From the NCBI RefSeq assembly GCF_017368455.1, contig NZ_JAFNJU010000007.1, positions 145,308 through 209,307 on the forward strand: a stretch of DNA of 64,000 nt, written 5' to 3'. Of the stretch, positions 25,995 to 34,687 are shown piece after piece. The DNA comes from Proteiniclasticum aestuarii (GTDB lineage: Bacteria; Bacillota; Clostridia; Clostridiales; Clostridiaceae). The notes beneath the pieces are model-generated. The model was given only the letters and a program-made list of their open reading frames with translations, was not told where the DNA came from and did no database searches. Positions within the stretch are counted from its first letter, which is position 1; each line of letters opens with the position of its first letter. A program made the position numbers and the translations under genes.

Positions 25995-26804
25995 ATGAAA
26001 TTCACAAAATACCACGGCACCGGCAATGACTTCATCCTCCTGAGAGAAGAGGATCTGGAGGGAAGAGAAGAAAGTGAAACGGCTAAAGCCCTCTGTCACA
26101 GAAACTTCGGCATCGGCGCGGATGGGCTGCTCATCGTGAAGGCCTCTTCCGTGGCGGATCTTATGATGGCCTACTACAATCAGGACGGCAGTGTTGCACC
26201 TATGTGCGGAAACGGGCTGAGATGCTTTGCACGGTTCGCCCATGAAGATGATCTGGTCGAAACTGACCGGTTCCAGGTGGAAACCCTGGCGGGAATTCTG
26301 CCGGTGGATGTGTCTTCCGGGTATGACAGCATCCGCATCGGGCTCATGAAGCCATCTTTTCATCTCACTGCACCGCATGTGAGAAGGGAGGTTTATGAGG
26401 GGGAAATCCTGAGCCTTACGGTGAACGGAAGAAGCTATGATCTTCATGTGCTCTTTATCGGGACCCTTCATGGGGTGGTCTTCACAGAGGAGGAGGTGCC
26501 CTATGAGGATGCCGATGGCCTCTGTCACCATGAATTCTTTCCGGAGCACATCAACGTGAACTTCGTGAAAGTGGAAAGTGAGGATGACATAAGACTTGTA
26601 ACCTTTGAACGCGGAGTGGGCTACACGCTGGCCTGCGGCACAGGGGCCGCATCCGCTCAGGTGATCGCTCATAAGCTGGGCTTCACAAAGCCACAGGCCA
26701 AGGTTCATGTGGATGGAGGAACTCTTGAGGTCACTGTGGGAGACCAGGTGGTTCTGGAAGGACCTGCAGTATGCATTGCGAAAGGAGAGATGGAAATTGG
26801 ATAA
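25995..26804 (+). CDS. dapF: Diaminopimelate epimerase
   Basis: Converts LL- to meso-diaminopimelate without cofactor. It has 269 residues with both catalytic cysteines: CGNGLRCFARF and ACGTGAASAQV. The N-terminal KYHGTGNDFILL is the family start. AGGAGGG precedes the ATG. The 3' end overlaps the asd start by 8 bases, implying translational coupling. Confidence 0.95.
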   Translation: MKFTKYHGTGNDFILLREEDLEGREESETAKALCHRNFGIGADGLLIVKASSVADLMMAYYNQDGSVAPMCGNGLRCFARFAHEDDLVETDRFQVETLAGILPVDVSSGYDSIRIGLMKPSFHLTAPHVRREVYEGEILSLTVNGRSYDLHVLFIGTLHGVVFTEEEVPYEDADGLCHHEFFPEHINVNFVKVESEDDIRLVTFERGVGYTLACGTGAASAQVIAHKLGFTKPQAKVHVDGGTLEVTVGDQVVLEGPAVCIAKGEMEIG

Positions 26805-27780
26805 ACTGAATCTGGCCATTGTGGGGGCCACCGGTATGGTGGGCAGAACCTTTCTGACGGTGCTGGAAGAGATGAATCTTCCGCTGGGAAACCTGGTGCT
26901 GCTGGCATCGGAAAGATCTGCGGGACAGAAGGTTCTCTTTCAGGGAAATGAGATTAAGGTGGAAGAGCTTACGGAAGGCTCCTTTGACAGGGAAAGATTC
27001 CAGTACGCCCTCTTCTCTGCAGGAGGAAGCATCTCGGGCATCTATGCACCTGTGGCGACAAGAAACGGCATCACCGTCATCGACAACAGCAGTCAGTGGC
27101 GTATGCATGAAGAAGTGCCTCTGGTGATTCCGGAAATCAACAGGAAGGCCATAGGAGAACATCTTCTCATCAGCAATCCCAACTGTTCCACCATCCAGTC
27201 CGTGCTGCCCCTGAAAGTGATCCATGATCTCTACCAGGTGGAAAGAGTAGCCTATACCACCTACCAGGCGGTGTCAGGCTCCGGACAGAAGGGCGTGGAG
27301 GATCTTCTGGGCACCCGGGAAGGCAAAGCGCCTTCCTTCTATCCCAAGATCATTTCCGATAACTGCCTGCCCCAGATTGATGTGTTCCTGGAGGACGGGT
27401 ACACGAAGGAAGAGCAGAAGATGATCGAGGAAACCAGAAAGATTCTGGACAATGAGAAGATGAAGGTCACCGCCACCTGCGTCAGAGTGCCGGTTTTAAA
27501 CGGGCACAGCGTGGCCATGAATGTCACTTGCAAAAGAGAAATCGACTATGAGGAGCTTGCCAGGGCTCTGGCTTCGGCGGAAGGCATCCTCTACTATGAA
27601 ACGGACTATCCCACCGCCAGAGATGCGGCAGGCCAGGACCAGGTTCTGGTGGGCAGACTGAGAAAAGATGAGAGCCTTCATAATTCTCTGCACCTCTGGT
27701 GCGTGGCGGACAATGTGAGAAAAGGCGCAGCAAGCAATGCGGTGCAGATTTTAAAGAGCATATGGGAGGAAAGAAGATGA
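26797..27780 (+). CDS. asd: Aspartate-semialdehyde dehydrogenase
   Basis: NADPH-dependent reduction of aspartyl phosphate to aspartate semialdehyde; about 327 residues. N-terminal NLAIVGATGMVG binds NADP; the catalytic Cys is in SNPNCSTIQ, and GSGQKGVEDL and NGHSVAMNV are conserved. A TTG start at 26797 is chosen: it sits 9 bases below AAAGGAG and directly before the Rossmann strand. The alternative ATG at 26707 would add 30 residues lying wholly within dapF. Confidence 0.93.
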   Translation: MDKLNLAIVGATGMVGRTFLTVLEEMNLPLGNLVLLASERSAGQKVLFQGNEIKVEELTEGSFDRERFQYALFSAGGSISGIYAPVATRNGITVIDNSSQWRMHEEVPLVIPEINRKAIGEHLLISNPNCSTIQSVLPLKVIHDLYQVERVAYTTYQAVSGSGQKGVEDLLGTREGKAPSFYPKIISDNCLPQIDVFLEDGYTKEEQKMIEETRKILDNEKMKVTATCVRVPVLNGHSVAMNVTCKREIDYEELARALASAEGILYYETDYPTARDAAGQDQVLVGRLRKDESLHNSLHLWCVADNVRKGAASNAVQILKSIWEERR

Positions 27781-28673
27781 ATTTATGGATTGGTGCAGGG
27801 GTTGCCCTGATCACCCCTTTTAAAAACGGAGAGATTGATTACGTGTCATTGAAGAATCTTATAGAGTGGCAGATTCAGGAAGGCACAGATGCACTTGTCA
27901 TGGCCGGTACCACAGGAGAGTCTGCCACCCTGTCTAAAGAAGAGAAACTGGCTCTTTTCCGCTTCACCGTGGATCTGGTCAAGGGCCGCGTACCGGTCAT
28001 CGCCGGCACAGGGTCAAACTCCACCAGCGACAGCATTTCTCTTTCCAGGGAGGCGGAGAAGCTCGGTGTGGACGGTCTTCTTCTGGTGACACCGTACTAT
28101 AACAAGCCCAGTCAGAGAGGGCTCTATGCCCACTATAAGGCTGTGGCTGATGCGGTGAAGCTTCCCATCATACTCTATAATGTCCCCGGCAGAACCTCTG
28201 TGGATCTTCTGCCTGAGACCGTGGTGAAGCTGTCTGAGATCGAAAACATCGTCGGTCTCAAGGAGGCTTCCGGTGAACCAGATCGAGCTGAAACCATTCT
28301 GAAAGAGGTGAAGGAGAACTTCAGAGTCTATTCCGGAAACGACAATGAGATCTGTGCGTTCATGGAAAGAGGAGCCCATGGGGTCATCTCCGTCTTATCC
28401 AATGTGGTGCCGAAAGCCGTCCATGAGATGGTCTATGACTATGTGGAAGGAAGGATAGAAAAATCTCTTGGCAGTCAGAGTAACTATGAAGAGCTGACAT
28501 CCGCACTCTTCATGGATACCAACCCGGTTCCGGCCAAAGAAGCGCTGAATCTCATGGGGTATGAGGCGGGAGAACTGAGGCTTCCCCTTGTGGCACTGGA
28601 AGAGCGGAGCAGAGAGAAGCTGCTGAGTGTGCTCAGCGCCTACGGTCTCCTGGAAGGAGGAGAAGGCAGATGA
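27777..28673 (+). CDS. dapA: 4-hydroxy-tetrahydrodipicolinate synthase
   Basis: Condenses pyruvate with aspartate semialdehyde; a TIM-barrel lyase of about 298 residues. The Schiff-base lysine lies in VGLKEASGE, the catalytic Tyr in LYNVPGRT and the pyruvate site in GTTGESATL. ATG 27777 overlaps the asd stop (ATGA) with GGGAGGA upstream; a longer in-frame start at 27699 has no ribosome binding site. Confidence 0.95.
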   Translation: MNLWIGAGVALITPFKNGEIDYVSLKNLIEWQIQEGTDALVMAGTTGESATLSKEEKLALFRFTVDLVKGRVPVIAGTGSNSTSDSISLSREAEKLGVDGLLLVTPYYNKPSQRGLYAHYKAVADAVKLPIILYNVPGRTSVDLLPETVVKLSEIENIVGLKEASGEPDRAETILKEVKENFRVYSGNDNEICAFMERGAHGVISVLSNVVPKAVHEMVYDYVEGRIEKSLGSQSNYEELTSALFMDTNPVPAKEALNLMGYEAGELRLPLVALEERSREKLLSVLSAYGLLEGGEGR

Positions 28674-29389
28674 AGGTGATACTATTCGGGGCCGGAGGAC
28701 AGATGGGCAGAGCCATTTCCGCTCTCTATGCGGAAGAGCATCCTGACGTGGAAGTGGTATCCGTGGACAAGGAAGAGAGCGCTTACGTGTCGTCCATGGG
28801 CGGCGCAGATGTGGCCATTGATTTTTCCGGTAAAGAGGCCATCGGGAGCATTCTTGCCTACTGCACGGAAAATCAGGTGCCTCTTGTCATCGGCACCACT
28901 GGTCATGATGAGAAGGACCTTCAGGCAATCGAAGAAGCGGCAAGGCTCATTCCCATCATGAAAAGCGGAAACTACAGTCTGGGGGTCTGTGTACTGAAAC
29001 ACCTGGTCAGAGAAGCATCAAGACTTCTGGGAGAGGATGCGGATGTGGAGATCATCGAGAAGCATCATAGCCGAAAAAAGGATGCGCCCAGCGGAACAGC
29101 GCTTCTTCTGGCCGATGCGGTGGAGGAAGGAGGAGCCTCCCATAAGCGGGTCTACGGACGAGAAGGATTCTCTCCGCGAAAGAAAGGCGATCTGGGCATC
29201 CATGCAGTGCGAGGGGGGAGCATCGTGGGAGAACATACCGTGCTCTTTGCCCTGGAGGCAGAAAGTCTGGAGCTCATCCACAGGGGAGAATCCAGGATGC
29301 TCTTTGCCAGAGGAGCCGTGAAAGCTACGCAGTTCATAGGAAAACAGAAACCGGGTCTGTACGACATGGACCATATGATGAAAGGATGA
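28670..29389 (+). CDS. dapB: 4-hydroxy-tetrahydrodipicolinate reductase
   Basis: NAD(P)H reduction to tetrahydrodipicolinate; 239 residues. It has N-terminal LFGAGGQMGRA, the catalytic EKHHSRKKDAPSGTA block and GIHAVRGGSIVGEHTV. It overlaps dapA by four bases (ATGA). Confidence 0.95.
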   Translation: MKVILFGAGGQMGRAISALYAEEHPDVEVVSVDKEESAYVSSMGGADVAIDFSGKEAIGSILAYCTENQVPLVIGTTGHDEKDLQAIEEAARLIPIMKSGNYSLGVCVLKHLVREASRLLGEDADVEIIEKHHSRKKDAPSGTALLLADAVEEGGASHKRVYGREGFSPRKKGDLGIHAVRGGSIVGEHTVLFALEAESLELIHRGESRMLFARGAVKATQFIGKQKPGLYDMDHMMKG

Positions 29390-29395
29390 TTGAAA

Positions 29396-30106
29396 ATGAG
29401 TGAAATGATGTTACAGGATGCCTATGCCATAGCGGCATTCATCAAAAATGCGGAAAAGAGCACACCAGTCAAAGTCTATGTCAATGGGGAACTTGATGTG
29501 GCGGATTTCGGGGATATGAAAGTGTTCGGAGAAGGAAACAGCCGGATTCTTTTCGGAGAAGCGAGAATGCTGGAGGAATTCCTGTCCCATAACAGGGAGC
29601 TGATCACGGAGCTGGTGGTGGAGAACGACAGAAGAAACTCTGCCATTCCGCTACTGGATCTGACAAAGATCGATGCGAGAATCGAGCCCGGTGCCTACAT
29701 CAGAGAACACGTGGTCATCGGAAAAGGGGCAGTGATCATGATGGGCGCTGTCATCAATATCGGGGCGGTCATCGGTGAGGGCACCATGGTGGATATGAAT
29801 GCTGTGGTGGGCGCCAGAGGAACCATCGGAAAGAACTGCCACATCGGCGCAGGCGCCGTGGTGGCTGGGGTTCTGGAACCCCCCTCAAAGACGCCGGTGA
29901 TCATTGAAGACGGCGTCCTCATCGGAGCCAATGCGGTGATTCTTGAAGGCGTCAGAGTCGGTAAGAACGCAGTGGTGGCAGCGGGAGCCATTGTCACGGA
30001 AGATGTGCCGGAAGAAGCGGTGGTGGCAGGCTCTCCAGCCAAGGTCATCAAGTACAAGGATGAGAAGACACGGGAAAAGACCAAACTTCTGGATGATTTG
30101 AGGTGA
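29396..30106 (+). CDS. dapH: Tetrahydrodipicolinate N-acetyltransferase
   Basis: Left-handed beta-helix transferase that acetylates tetrahydrodipicolinate, the committing step of the acetylase branch. It has about 236 residues: an N-terminal helical domain with [12 protein letters not shown], then [12 protein letters not shown] and a run of hexapeptide repeats (about 90-205) such as [23 protein letters not shown] 29396 fits AAAGGA at 29381-29386 better than the TTG at 29390. The order matches Bacillus-type DapH throughout; no DapD succinylase is present. Confidence 0.95.
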   Translation: MSEMMLQDAYAIAAFIKNAEKSTPVKVYVNGELDVADFGDMKVFGEGNSRILFGEARMLEEFLSHNRELITELVVENDRRNSAIPLLDLTKIDARIEPGAYIREHVVIGKGAVIMMGAVINIGAVIGEGTMVDMNAVVGARGTIGKNCHIGAGAVVAGVLEPPSKTPVIIEDGVLIGANAVILEGVRVGKNAVVAAGAIVTEDVPEEAVVAGSPAKVIKYKDEKTREKTKLLDDLR

Positions 30107-30110
30107 GGAT

Positions 30111-31292
30111 ATGACGCTTCTAAGCGAAGACCAGAACTATGTACTGAATCTCTATAATAGAATTCCACTGGAGATCGCCCGCGGGGAAGGCATGTATCTC
30201 TATGACAGGGAGGGCGTAGGATATCTTGATTTCTATTCGGGCATCGCGGTGAATACCCTGGGTCATAGACATCCTGCCATCGTAACGGCCATAAAGGAGC
30301 AGATGGACTCATATCTTCATCTCTCCAATTATTTCACCTCCCCTTCTCAGGTGTCCCTGGCAAAGAAGCTGGTGGAAAACAGCTTTGCCGATAAGGTGTA
30401 TTTTGCCAATTCCGGTGCGGAAGCCAATGAAGCCATGCTGAAACTTGCTCGCAGATACGGGCAGAACTTTCATGAAGACAAAACCAGGTTCGTGTCTGTG
30501 GACAGAGGCTTTCACGGTCGAACCATGGGCAGCATGAGTGTCACGGGGAACGGAAAATACAAGGACCAGTTCGGGAAATCCCTTCAGGACGTGGTGCATA
30601 TCCCGCTGAATGATGTGGATGCTTTAAGAGAAGCTGTGGATGAAAACACCTGCGGCATCATTTTTGAAGTCATCCAGGGAGAAGGGGGGCTTCGGCAGGT
30701 GAGTGAAAAATTCATCGCGGCCATGAGAGAAGAGGCGGAAAAGCATCATGCGCTGATTCTGGTGGACGAGGTGCAGACGGGTCTCATGAGGACGGGGCAT
30801 CTCTTCGCCCATGAAGCCTATGAGCTGACCCCTGACGCCATGACCCTTGCCAAAGGGCTTGGCGGAGGACTGCCCATCGGCGCCATGCTGGTTCATGAAA
30901 GTGTGAAGGATGTGCTGAAACCGGGAGACCATGGATCCACTTTCGGTGGCAATCCCGTGGCCTGCGCCGCGGGGGATGCGATGCTGTCGGTGCTTCTTGA
31001 AGAAGGATTCCAGCAGGAACTGCAGGAGAAGAGCAGATACCTTCGGGAGGGGCTGGAGGTGCTCATGGACAGGCATCCTCTGGTCATCCGGGAGATCCGC
31101 GGTGAAGGCCTCATGCTGGGTCTGGTGGCAGGCGAGCATGCGGAAAGAGTGAAAGAAAGAGCACTGGAGCATCAGCTCCTGCTGAATGTCACTGGCGGTG
31201 AAGTGGTGAGGCTGCTTCCGGCACTGATCATAAGCAGGGAGGAAATCGATCTTTTTCTGAAGATCATGGACGATGTCCTAAGTGGCATATAA
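30111..31292 (+). CDS. N-acetyl-LL-diaminopimelate aminotransferase (class III, ArgD-like)
   Basis: PLP aminotransferase of 393 residues. The PLP lysine lies in TLAKGLGGGLPIGA, the Asp in LVDEVQTG, and FANSGAEANEAMLKLAR binds the phosphate. By sequence it resembles acetylornithine aminotransferases (ArgD); its place between dapH and the deacetylase makes N-acetyl-diaminopimelate transamination the likely main task, with dual use in arginine synthesis possible. Bacillus uses an unrelated class I enzyme (PatA) here, so this is a non-orthologous replacement. Confidence 0.88.
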   Translation: MTLLSEDQNYVLNLYNRIPLEIARGEGMYLYDREGVGYLDFYSGIAVNTLGHRHPAIVTAIKEQMDSYLHLSNYFTSPSQVSLAKKLVENSFADKVYFANSGAEANEAMLKLARRYGQNFHEDKTRFVSVDRGFHGRTMGSMSVTGNGKYKDQFGKSLQDVVHIPLNDVDALREAVDENTCGIIFEVIQGEGGLRQVSEKFIAAMREEAEKHHALILVDEVQTGLMRTGHLFAHEAYELTPDAMTLAKGLGGGLPIGAMLVHESVKDVLKPGDHGSTFGGNPVACAAGDAMLSVLLEEGFQQELQEKSRYLREGLEVLMDRHPLVIREIRGEGLMLGLVAGEHAERVKERALEHQLLLNVTGGEVVRLLPALIISREEIDLFLKIMDDVLSGI

Positions 31293-31303
31293 AGGAGAGA
31301 ACC

Positions 31304-32434
31304 ATGAATGTGAAAATGCTGTTTGAAGAAGTGAAAGAAATACGAAGAGATCTGCACCGGATTCCGGAGCTTTCCTTTGACCTGCCGCTGACGTCAGGCT
31401 ATATAAGAGAAAAGCTTCTGTCCTATGGCTATGAGATCGTGAAAACGGCAGAGACAGGATGGATTGCAGTGCTTCAGGGAAAGGGCGAGAATGCCGTGGC
31501 GTTTCGCGCCGACATGGACGGACTGCGGGTGACGGAGAAGACTGGAAGAGACTTTTCTTCAAGGCATGAAGGCTTCATGCATGCCTGCGGACATGACGGT
31601 CATATGGCCATGCTCCTGGGATTTGCCAGATACCTGAAGAGCATCGAGCAGCCGGATGCTTCCGTTGTCCTTCTCTTTCAGCCTGCGGAAGAAGGTCCTG
31701 GCGGAGCGAGGATTGTCATGGAAGAGGGGATTCTTCAGAAACTGAAGGTGAAGAGAATCTATGGCTTTCACCTCTATCCAGGTCTTCCCAAGGGAAAGAT
31801 CGGACTGTGCAGTGGTCCGTTCATGGCCAGAAACGGAGAGTTCGACATCACCGTGCAGGGGGAAAGCAGTCATGCCGGGCAGCCCCATCTGGGAGCGGAT
31901 GCTCTGGTGGCCTCGGCTCAGGTGATTCTTTCCATACAGAATATTCTCTCGAGAAATCTCGATCCGCTCGCTCCTGCTGTGATCAATGTGGGAACGATAG
32001 AGGGGGGAACGGCAAGAAACATCGTGGCAGGCACTGCGAGAATTCAAGGTACCATCCGGGCCTTTTCCAGAGATACCTATGAGGACATCAGAAGTGCTTT
32101 GAAGAGAACGGTGGAGGGCATCGCCCTCATGAACCGGGTAACGGTGGAACTTGAAATACGGGATTTCTATCCGGAAGTGCATAACGATCCATCTCTGGTG
32201 AAGGAGATGAGGGGGTTTCTCAGGGATGAGGAAGTGGAGACCATGAAGCCCCTGATGCTGGCGGAAGACTTCTCCTTTTATCAGGAGGAGATTCCCGGGG
32301 TCTTTATGATGCTGGGGACGAGAGACGAGGCGGCAGGATACATCCATCCGCTTCATCATGAACAGTTCGATTTTGAGGAGAGCGTCCTGCTTACAGGCAT
32401 CACAATGTACAGGAGAATCCTGGAGTCCCTGTGA
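31304..32434 (+). CDS. dapL: N-acetyldiaminopimelate deacetylase (M20 family)
   Basis: Metal-dependent amidohydrolase of 376 residues that releases acetate to give LL-diaminopimelate. The M20 metal motifs MHACGHDGHMAML and FQPAEEGPGGARIV, plus GESSHAGQPHLGADAL, are present. AAAGGAGAG precedes the ATG. It is the last gene of the operon and is followed by a perfect hairpin. Confidence 0.92.
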   Translation: MNVKMLFEEVKEIRRDLHRIPELSFDLPLTSGYIREKLLSYGYEIVKTAETGWIAVLQGKGENAVAFRADMDGLRVTEKTGRDFSSRHEGFMHACGHDGHMAMLLGFARYLKSIEQPDASVVLLFQPAEEGPGGARIVMEEGILQKLKVKRIYGFHLYPGLPKGKIGLCSGPFMARNGEFDITVQGESSHAGQPHLGADALVASAQVILSIQNILSRNLDPLAPAVINVGTIEGGTARNIVAGTARIQGTIRAFSRDTYEDIRSALKRTVEGIALMNRVTVELEIRDFYPEVHNDPSLVKEMRGFLRDEEVETMKPLMLAEDFSFYQEEIPGVFMMLGTRDEAAGYIHPLHHEQFDFEESVLLTGITMYRRILESL

Positions 32435-32491
32435 GCCTGAGACTGTATAGCGATGAAGTGCATGAGTCTGAAGGGAAAGATAACTTTACAA

Positions 32492-32526
32492 CGCCCTCAA
32501 TATCACGATAAGTGATATTGAGGGCG
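32492..32526 (+). terminator. Terminator of the lysine operon
   Basis: A 15-bp perfect stem (CGCCCTCAATATCAC with its complement) and a 5-base loop, followed by CTATCCATTATTTTATT. Confidence 0.85.
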
Positions 32527-32544
32527 CTATCCATTATTTTATTG

Positions 32545-32590
32545 CGTATTGTGAAGTTTAGGGATATTATGAAGACAAGAACACAATACG
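32545..32590. promoter_or_regulatory. Inverted repeat upstream of heliorhodopsin gene
   Basis: CGTATTGTG (32545-32553) and CACAATACG (32582-32590) form a 9-bp perfect inverted repeat with 28 bp between the arms, 32 bp before the gene. It may be an operator or RNA stem; no known consensus. Confidence 0.45.
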
Positions 32591-32621
32591 TGATAGAAAC
32601 AATAAAAAGGAGAAATCGGAT

Positions 32622-33413
32622 ATGAAAGAAATCACTTTGAAGAAACTGAGAAATTTCAATAAAATCATGGGTGGTCTGCACTTTGTCCAGGGAGCCATCA
32701 TGCTGTTTCTGGCCACCAGTGTCATCCAGACCATCGGAGAATTCCAGCCCACCATCACCCAGAACTTCCTTCAGTTCAATGAGCAGACCATGTCACTGGA
32801 ACTGGCCTCCAAGACGCTGTTTGATCTTCCTTTCGGTATACTTGTGGCGCTGTTTCTGTTCATCTCCGCCGCTGCCCATGCACTGGTCTCCATTCCGGAA
32901 AAGATGAACCGGATCTATAATGCAGATCTTGAAAAAGGCATCAACAAATTCAGATGGTTTGAATATTCCTTAAGTTCCTCCATCATGATCGTTCTGATTT
33001 CCACACTGTTTGGAATCTACGACATTGCCTCGCTTCTTCTGATCTTCGTGGTGAACGCATCCATGAATCTCTTCGGACTGGTCATGGAGCAGCTGAATTC
33101 GAAGAGAGAAAAGGACAATCTTGACTGGGGGCCCTTCATCTGGGGTTCCATTGCAGGAATCGCACCATGGATCGCCATTCTGCTCTATATGTTCGGTACT
33201 GGCGAATTTGACAGGGTCCCATGGTTTGTATGGGCCATCATCGGAACCTATTTTGTGGCATTCAACACCTTCCCGGTAAATATGGTGCTGCAGTACAAGA
33301 AAATCGGAAAATGGAAGAATTATATCTACGGAGAAAGAATATACATCATACTGAGCCTGGTGGCGAAGTCCATCCTGGCCTGGCTGGTTCTTTTCGGAGC
33401 CATGCAGCCATAG
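32622..33413 (+). CDS. Heliorhodopsin
   Basis: Seven-helix retinal protein of 263 residues. The helix-3 motif RWFEYSLSSS (111-120) holds the counterion E114. K249 in SLVAKSILAW of helix 7 is the retinal Schiff-base lysine. H20 (GGLHFVQG) and H86 (AAAHAL) match the two histidines of the Schiff-base cavity in 48C12. YGERIYIILSLVAKS is a family signature. Heliorhodopsins insert with the N-terminus inside and their function is not settled; roles in light sensing or regulation of partner enzymes have been proposed. No carotenoid or retinal synthesis gene is in the window. AAAAAGGAG precedes the ATG, and it is monocistronic between terminators. Confidence 0.93.
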   Translation: MKEITLKKLRNFNKIMGGLHFVQGAIMLFLATSVIQTIGEFQPTITQNFLQFNEQTMSLELASKTLFDLPFGILVALFLFISAAAHALVSIPEKMNRIYNADLEKGINKFRWFEYSLSSSIMIVLISTLFGIYDIASLLLIFVVNASMNLFGLVMEQLNSKREKDNLDWGPFIWGSIAGIAPWIAILLYMFGTGEFDRVPWFVWAIIGTYFVAFNTFPVNMVLQYKKIGKWKNYIYGERIYIILSLVAKSILAWLVLFGAMQP

Positions 33414-33455
33414 AAAAATCATTGCATTGCCATGACACACCCCTTAATAATCGGG

Positions 33456-33495
33456 AAGAACTGCTCTCATCCTTTACCGGATGGGAACAGTTCTT
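33456..33495. terminator. Bidirectional terminator between convergent genes
   Basis: AAGAACTG...CAGTTCTT with inner CATCC/GGATG pairs and T-rich flanks; it lies between the heliorhodopsin gene and the oppositely oriented flavoprotein gene. Confidence 0.7.
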
Positions 33496-33502
33496 TCTTT
33501 GC

Positions 33503-34486
33503 TTATCGCTCTAGTTTTTCCAGGGCTCCATGGAGCCAGGTGCTGTCTTTATAGATGCTGCGGCCGATGCCGATGAGATCCGTCTGGTTCTTTTCAAGGA
33601 TGGCATCCGCTGCCACCAGGTCTGTGATGCCCCCGGTCAGAAGGACCGGAATATCCACAGCCTTCTTCAGCGCTTCGGTGATTTCCCTGAAGTAGCCCTG
33701 GCTTTTTTCTGTGGGATGCACATATCCGCAGTGTCCGCCGGAAATATCCAGAAGGTCCACGCCTTCCTTTGCAAATACGCTGGAAGCGTAGACGGAATCC
33801 TCTATGGTGGTGCCGCCCTCCTTGTAGTCACAGGCGCCTAGTCTTATAAACAGAGGGTAGTCACTGCCCACTTCTTTTCTCACAGCCCGTATGATCTCCA
33901 CATGCAGACGGATGCGGTTCGTAAGGCTTCCGCCATACGCGTCTTCTCTCTTGTTGATCAGTGGGGAGTAGAACTGGTTGAGGAGATACCCATGGGCGGA
34001 ATGGATCTCCACTCCGTCAAATCCGGCTTCCTTGCATCTTCTTGCAGCCGCTGCAAAATCCATGATAATCTCTTCAAGTCCTTCTCTTTTCAGAACATGG
34101 ATGTTCTGTCCGGGAACAGCAGAAGGCCCGGCGGGTAGGAGGAAAGGATCATTGGGCTTGGCGTAAAGACCTGCATGATTGATCTGCATGACGCCAAGGG
34201 TTTCATTCTTATGGAGGAGGGTGCTCAGCTTCTTCAGCCCTTCCACCATCTCATCCGAGGCTACAGAAAGCTGATTCTTGTTGGCTCTGCCTTCCTCACT
34301 GATGAAGCTGTGCTCCACGATGACCAGGGCCAGGTCTCCATCCTTGGTCTTTTCATCATAGTAGCTTAGAATGTCCTCACTTATGGAACCATCCTCCAGT
34401 GCTTTTGCGGTGGCCATGGGCGGGAATACGATCCTGTTTTTCAGGTTCAGATTTTTTACGTTCAAAGGGCGTGTGATCTTTCTCAT
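33503..34486 (-). CDS. NADH:flavin oxidoreductase, old yellow enzyme family
   Basis: FMN-dependent ene-reductase-like TIM barrel of 327 residues without the C-terminal Fe-S/FAD extension of dienoyl-CoA reductases. N-terminal NRIVFPPMATAKA, QINHAGLYA, FDGVEIHSAHGYLLNQFYSP, the GGSLTNRIR loop and GIGRSIYKD are typical. Substrate unknown; members reduce activated alkenes or act on trimethylamine-type compounds. It is transcribed alone, with AAAGGATG before the ATG. Confidence 0.88.
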   Translation of the reverse strand: MRKITRPLNVKNLNLKNRIVFPPMATAKALEDGSISEDILSYYDEKTKDGDLALVIVEHSFISEEGRANKNQLSVASDEMVEGLKKLSTLLHKNETLGVMQINHAGLYAKPNDPFLLPAGPSAVPGQNIHVLKREGLEEIIMDFAAAARRCKEAGFDGVEIHSAHGYLLNQFYSPLINKREDAYGGSLTNRIRLHVEIIRAVRKEVGSDYPLFIRLGACDYKEGGTTIEDSVYASSVFAKEGVDLLDISGGHCGYVHPTEKSQGYFREITEALKKAVDIPVLLTGGITDLVAADAILEKNQTDLIGIGRSIYKDSTWLHGALEKLER

Positions 34487-34642
34487 CGTCTCATCCTTTC
34501 TGGGTAGAAGTTATGGCGGTTCTCTTAGAAAAAATAAATCATCATCATTACTCTCTGCCTCTGTTTCCATCTGTTTTATCCTGATACGGTAGGTTGTGCA
34601 TCCCATACCAAGGAAGAGGTAAATAAAGGGCATGGATGATAT

Positions 34643-34670
34643 TACTATATGAAATAGTATATCCTATAAT
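34643..34670 (+). promoter_or_regulatory. Palindrome and -10 box before the AEC gene
   Basis: TACTAT-ATGAA-ATAGTA (34643-34659) followed by TATAAT at 34665-34670. The palindrome covers the -35 region, as an operator would. The rest of the 201-bp gap shows nothing else. Confidence 0.45.
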
Positions 34671-34687
34671 GGAGTGGGGGTGGAATT

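Noticed and set aside
25914..26831. 305-codon minus-strand frame opposite dapF
   Set aside because: Covers dapF, which has both catalytic cysteines; no ribosome binding site or known domain.
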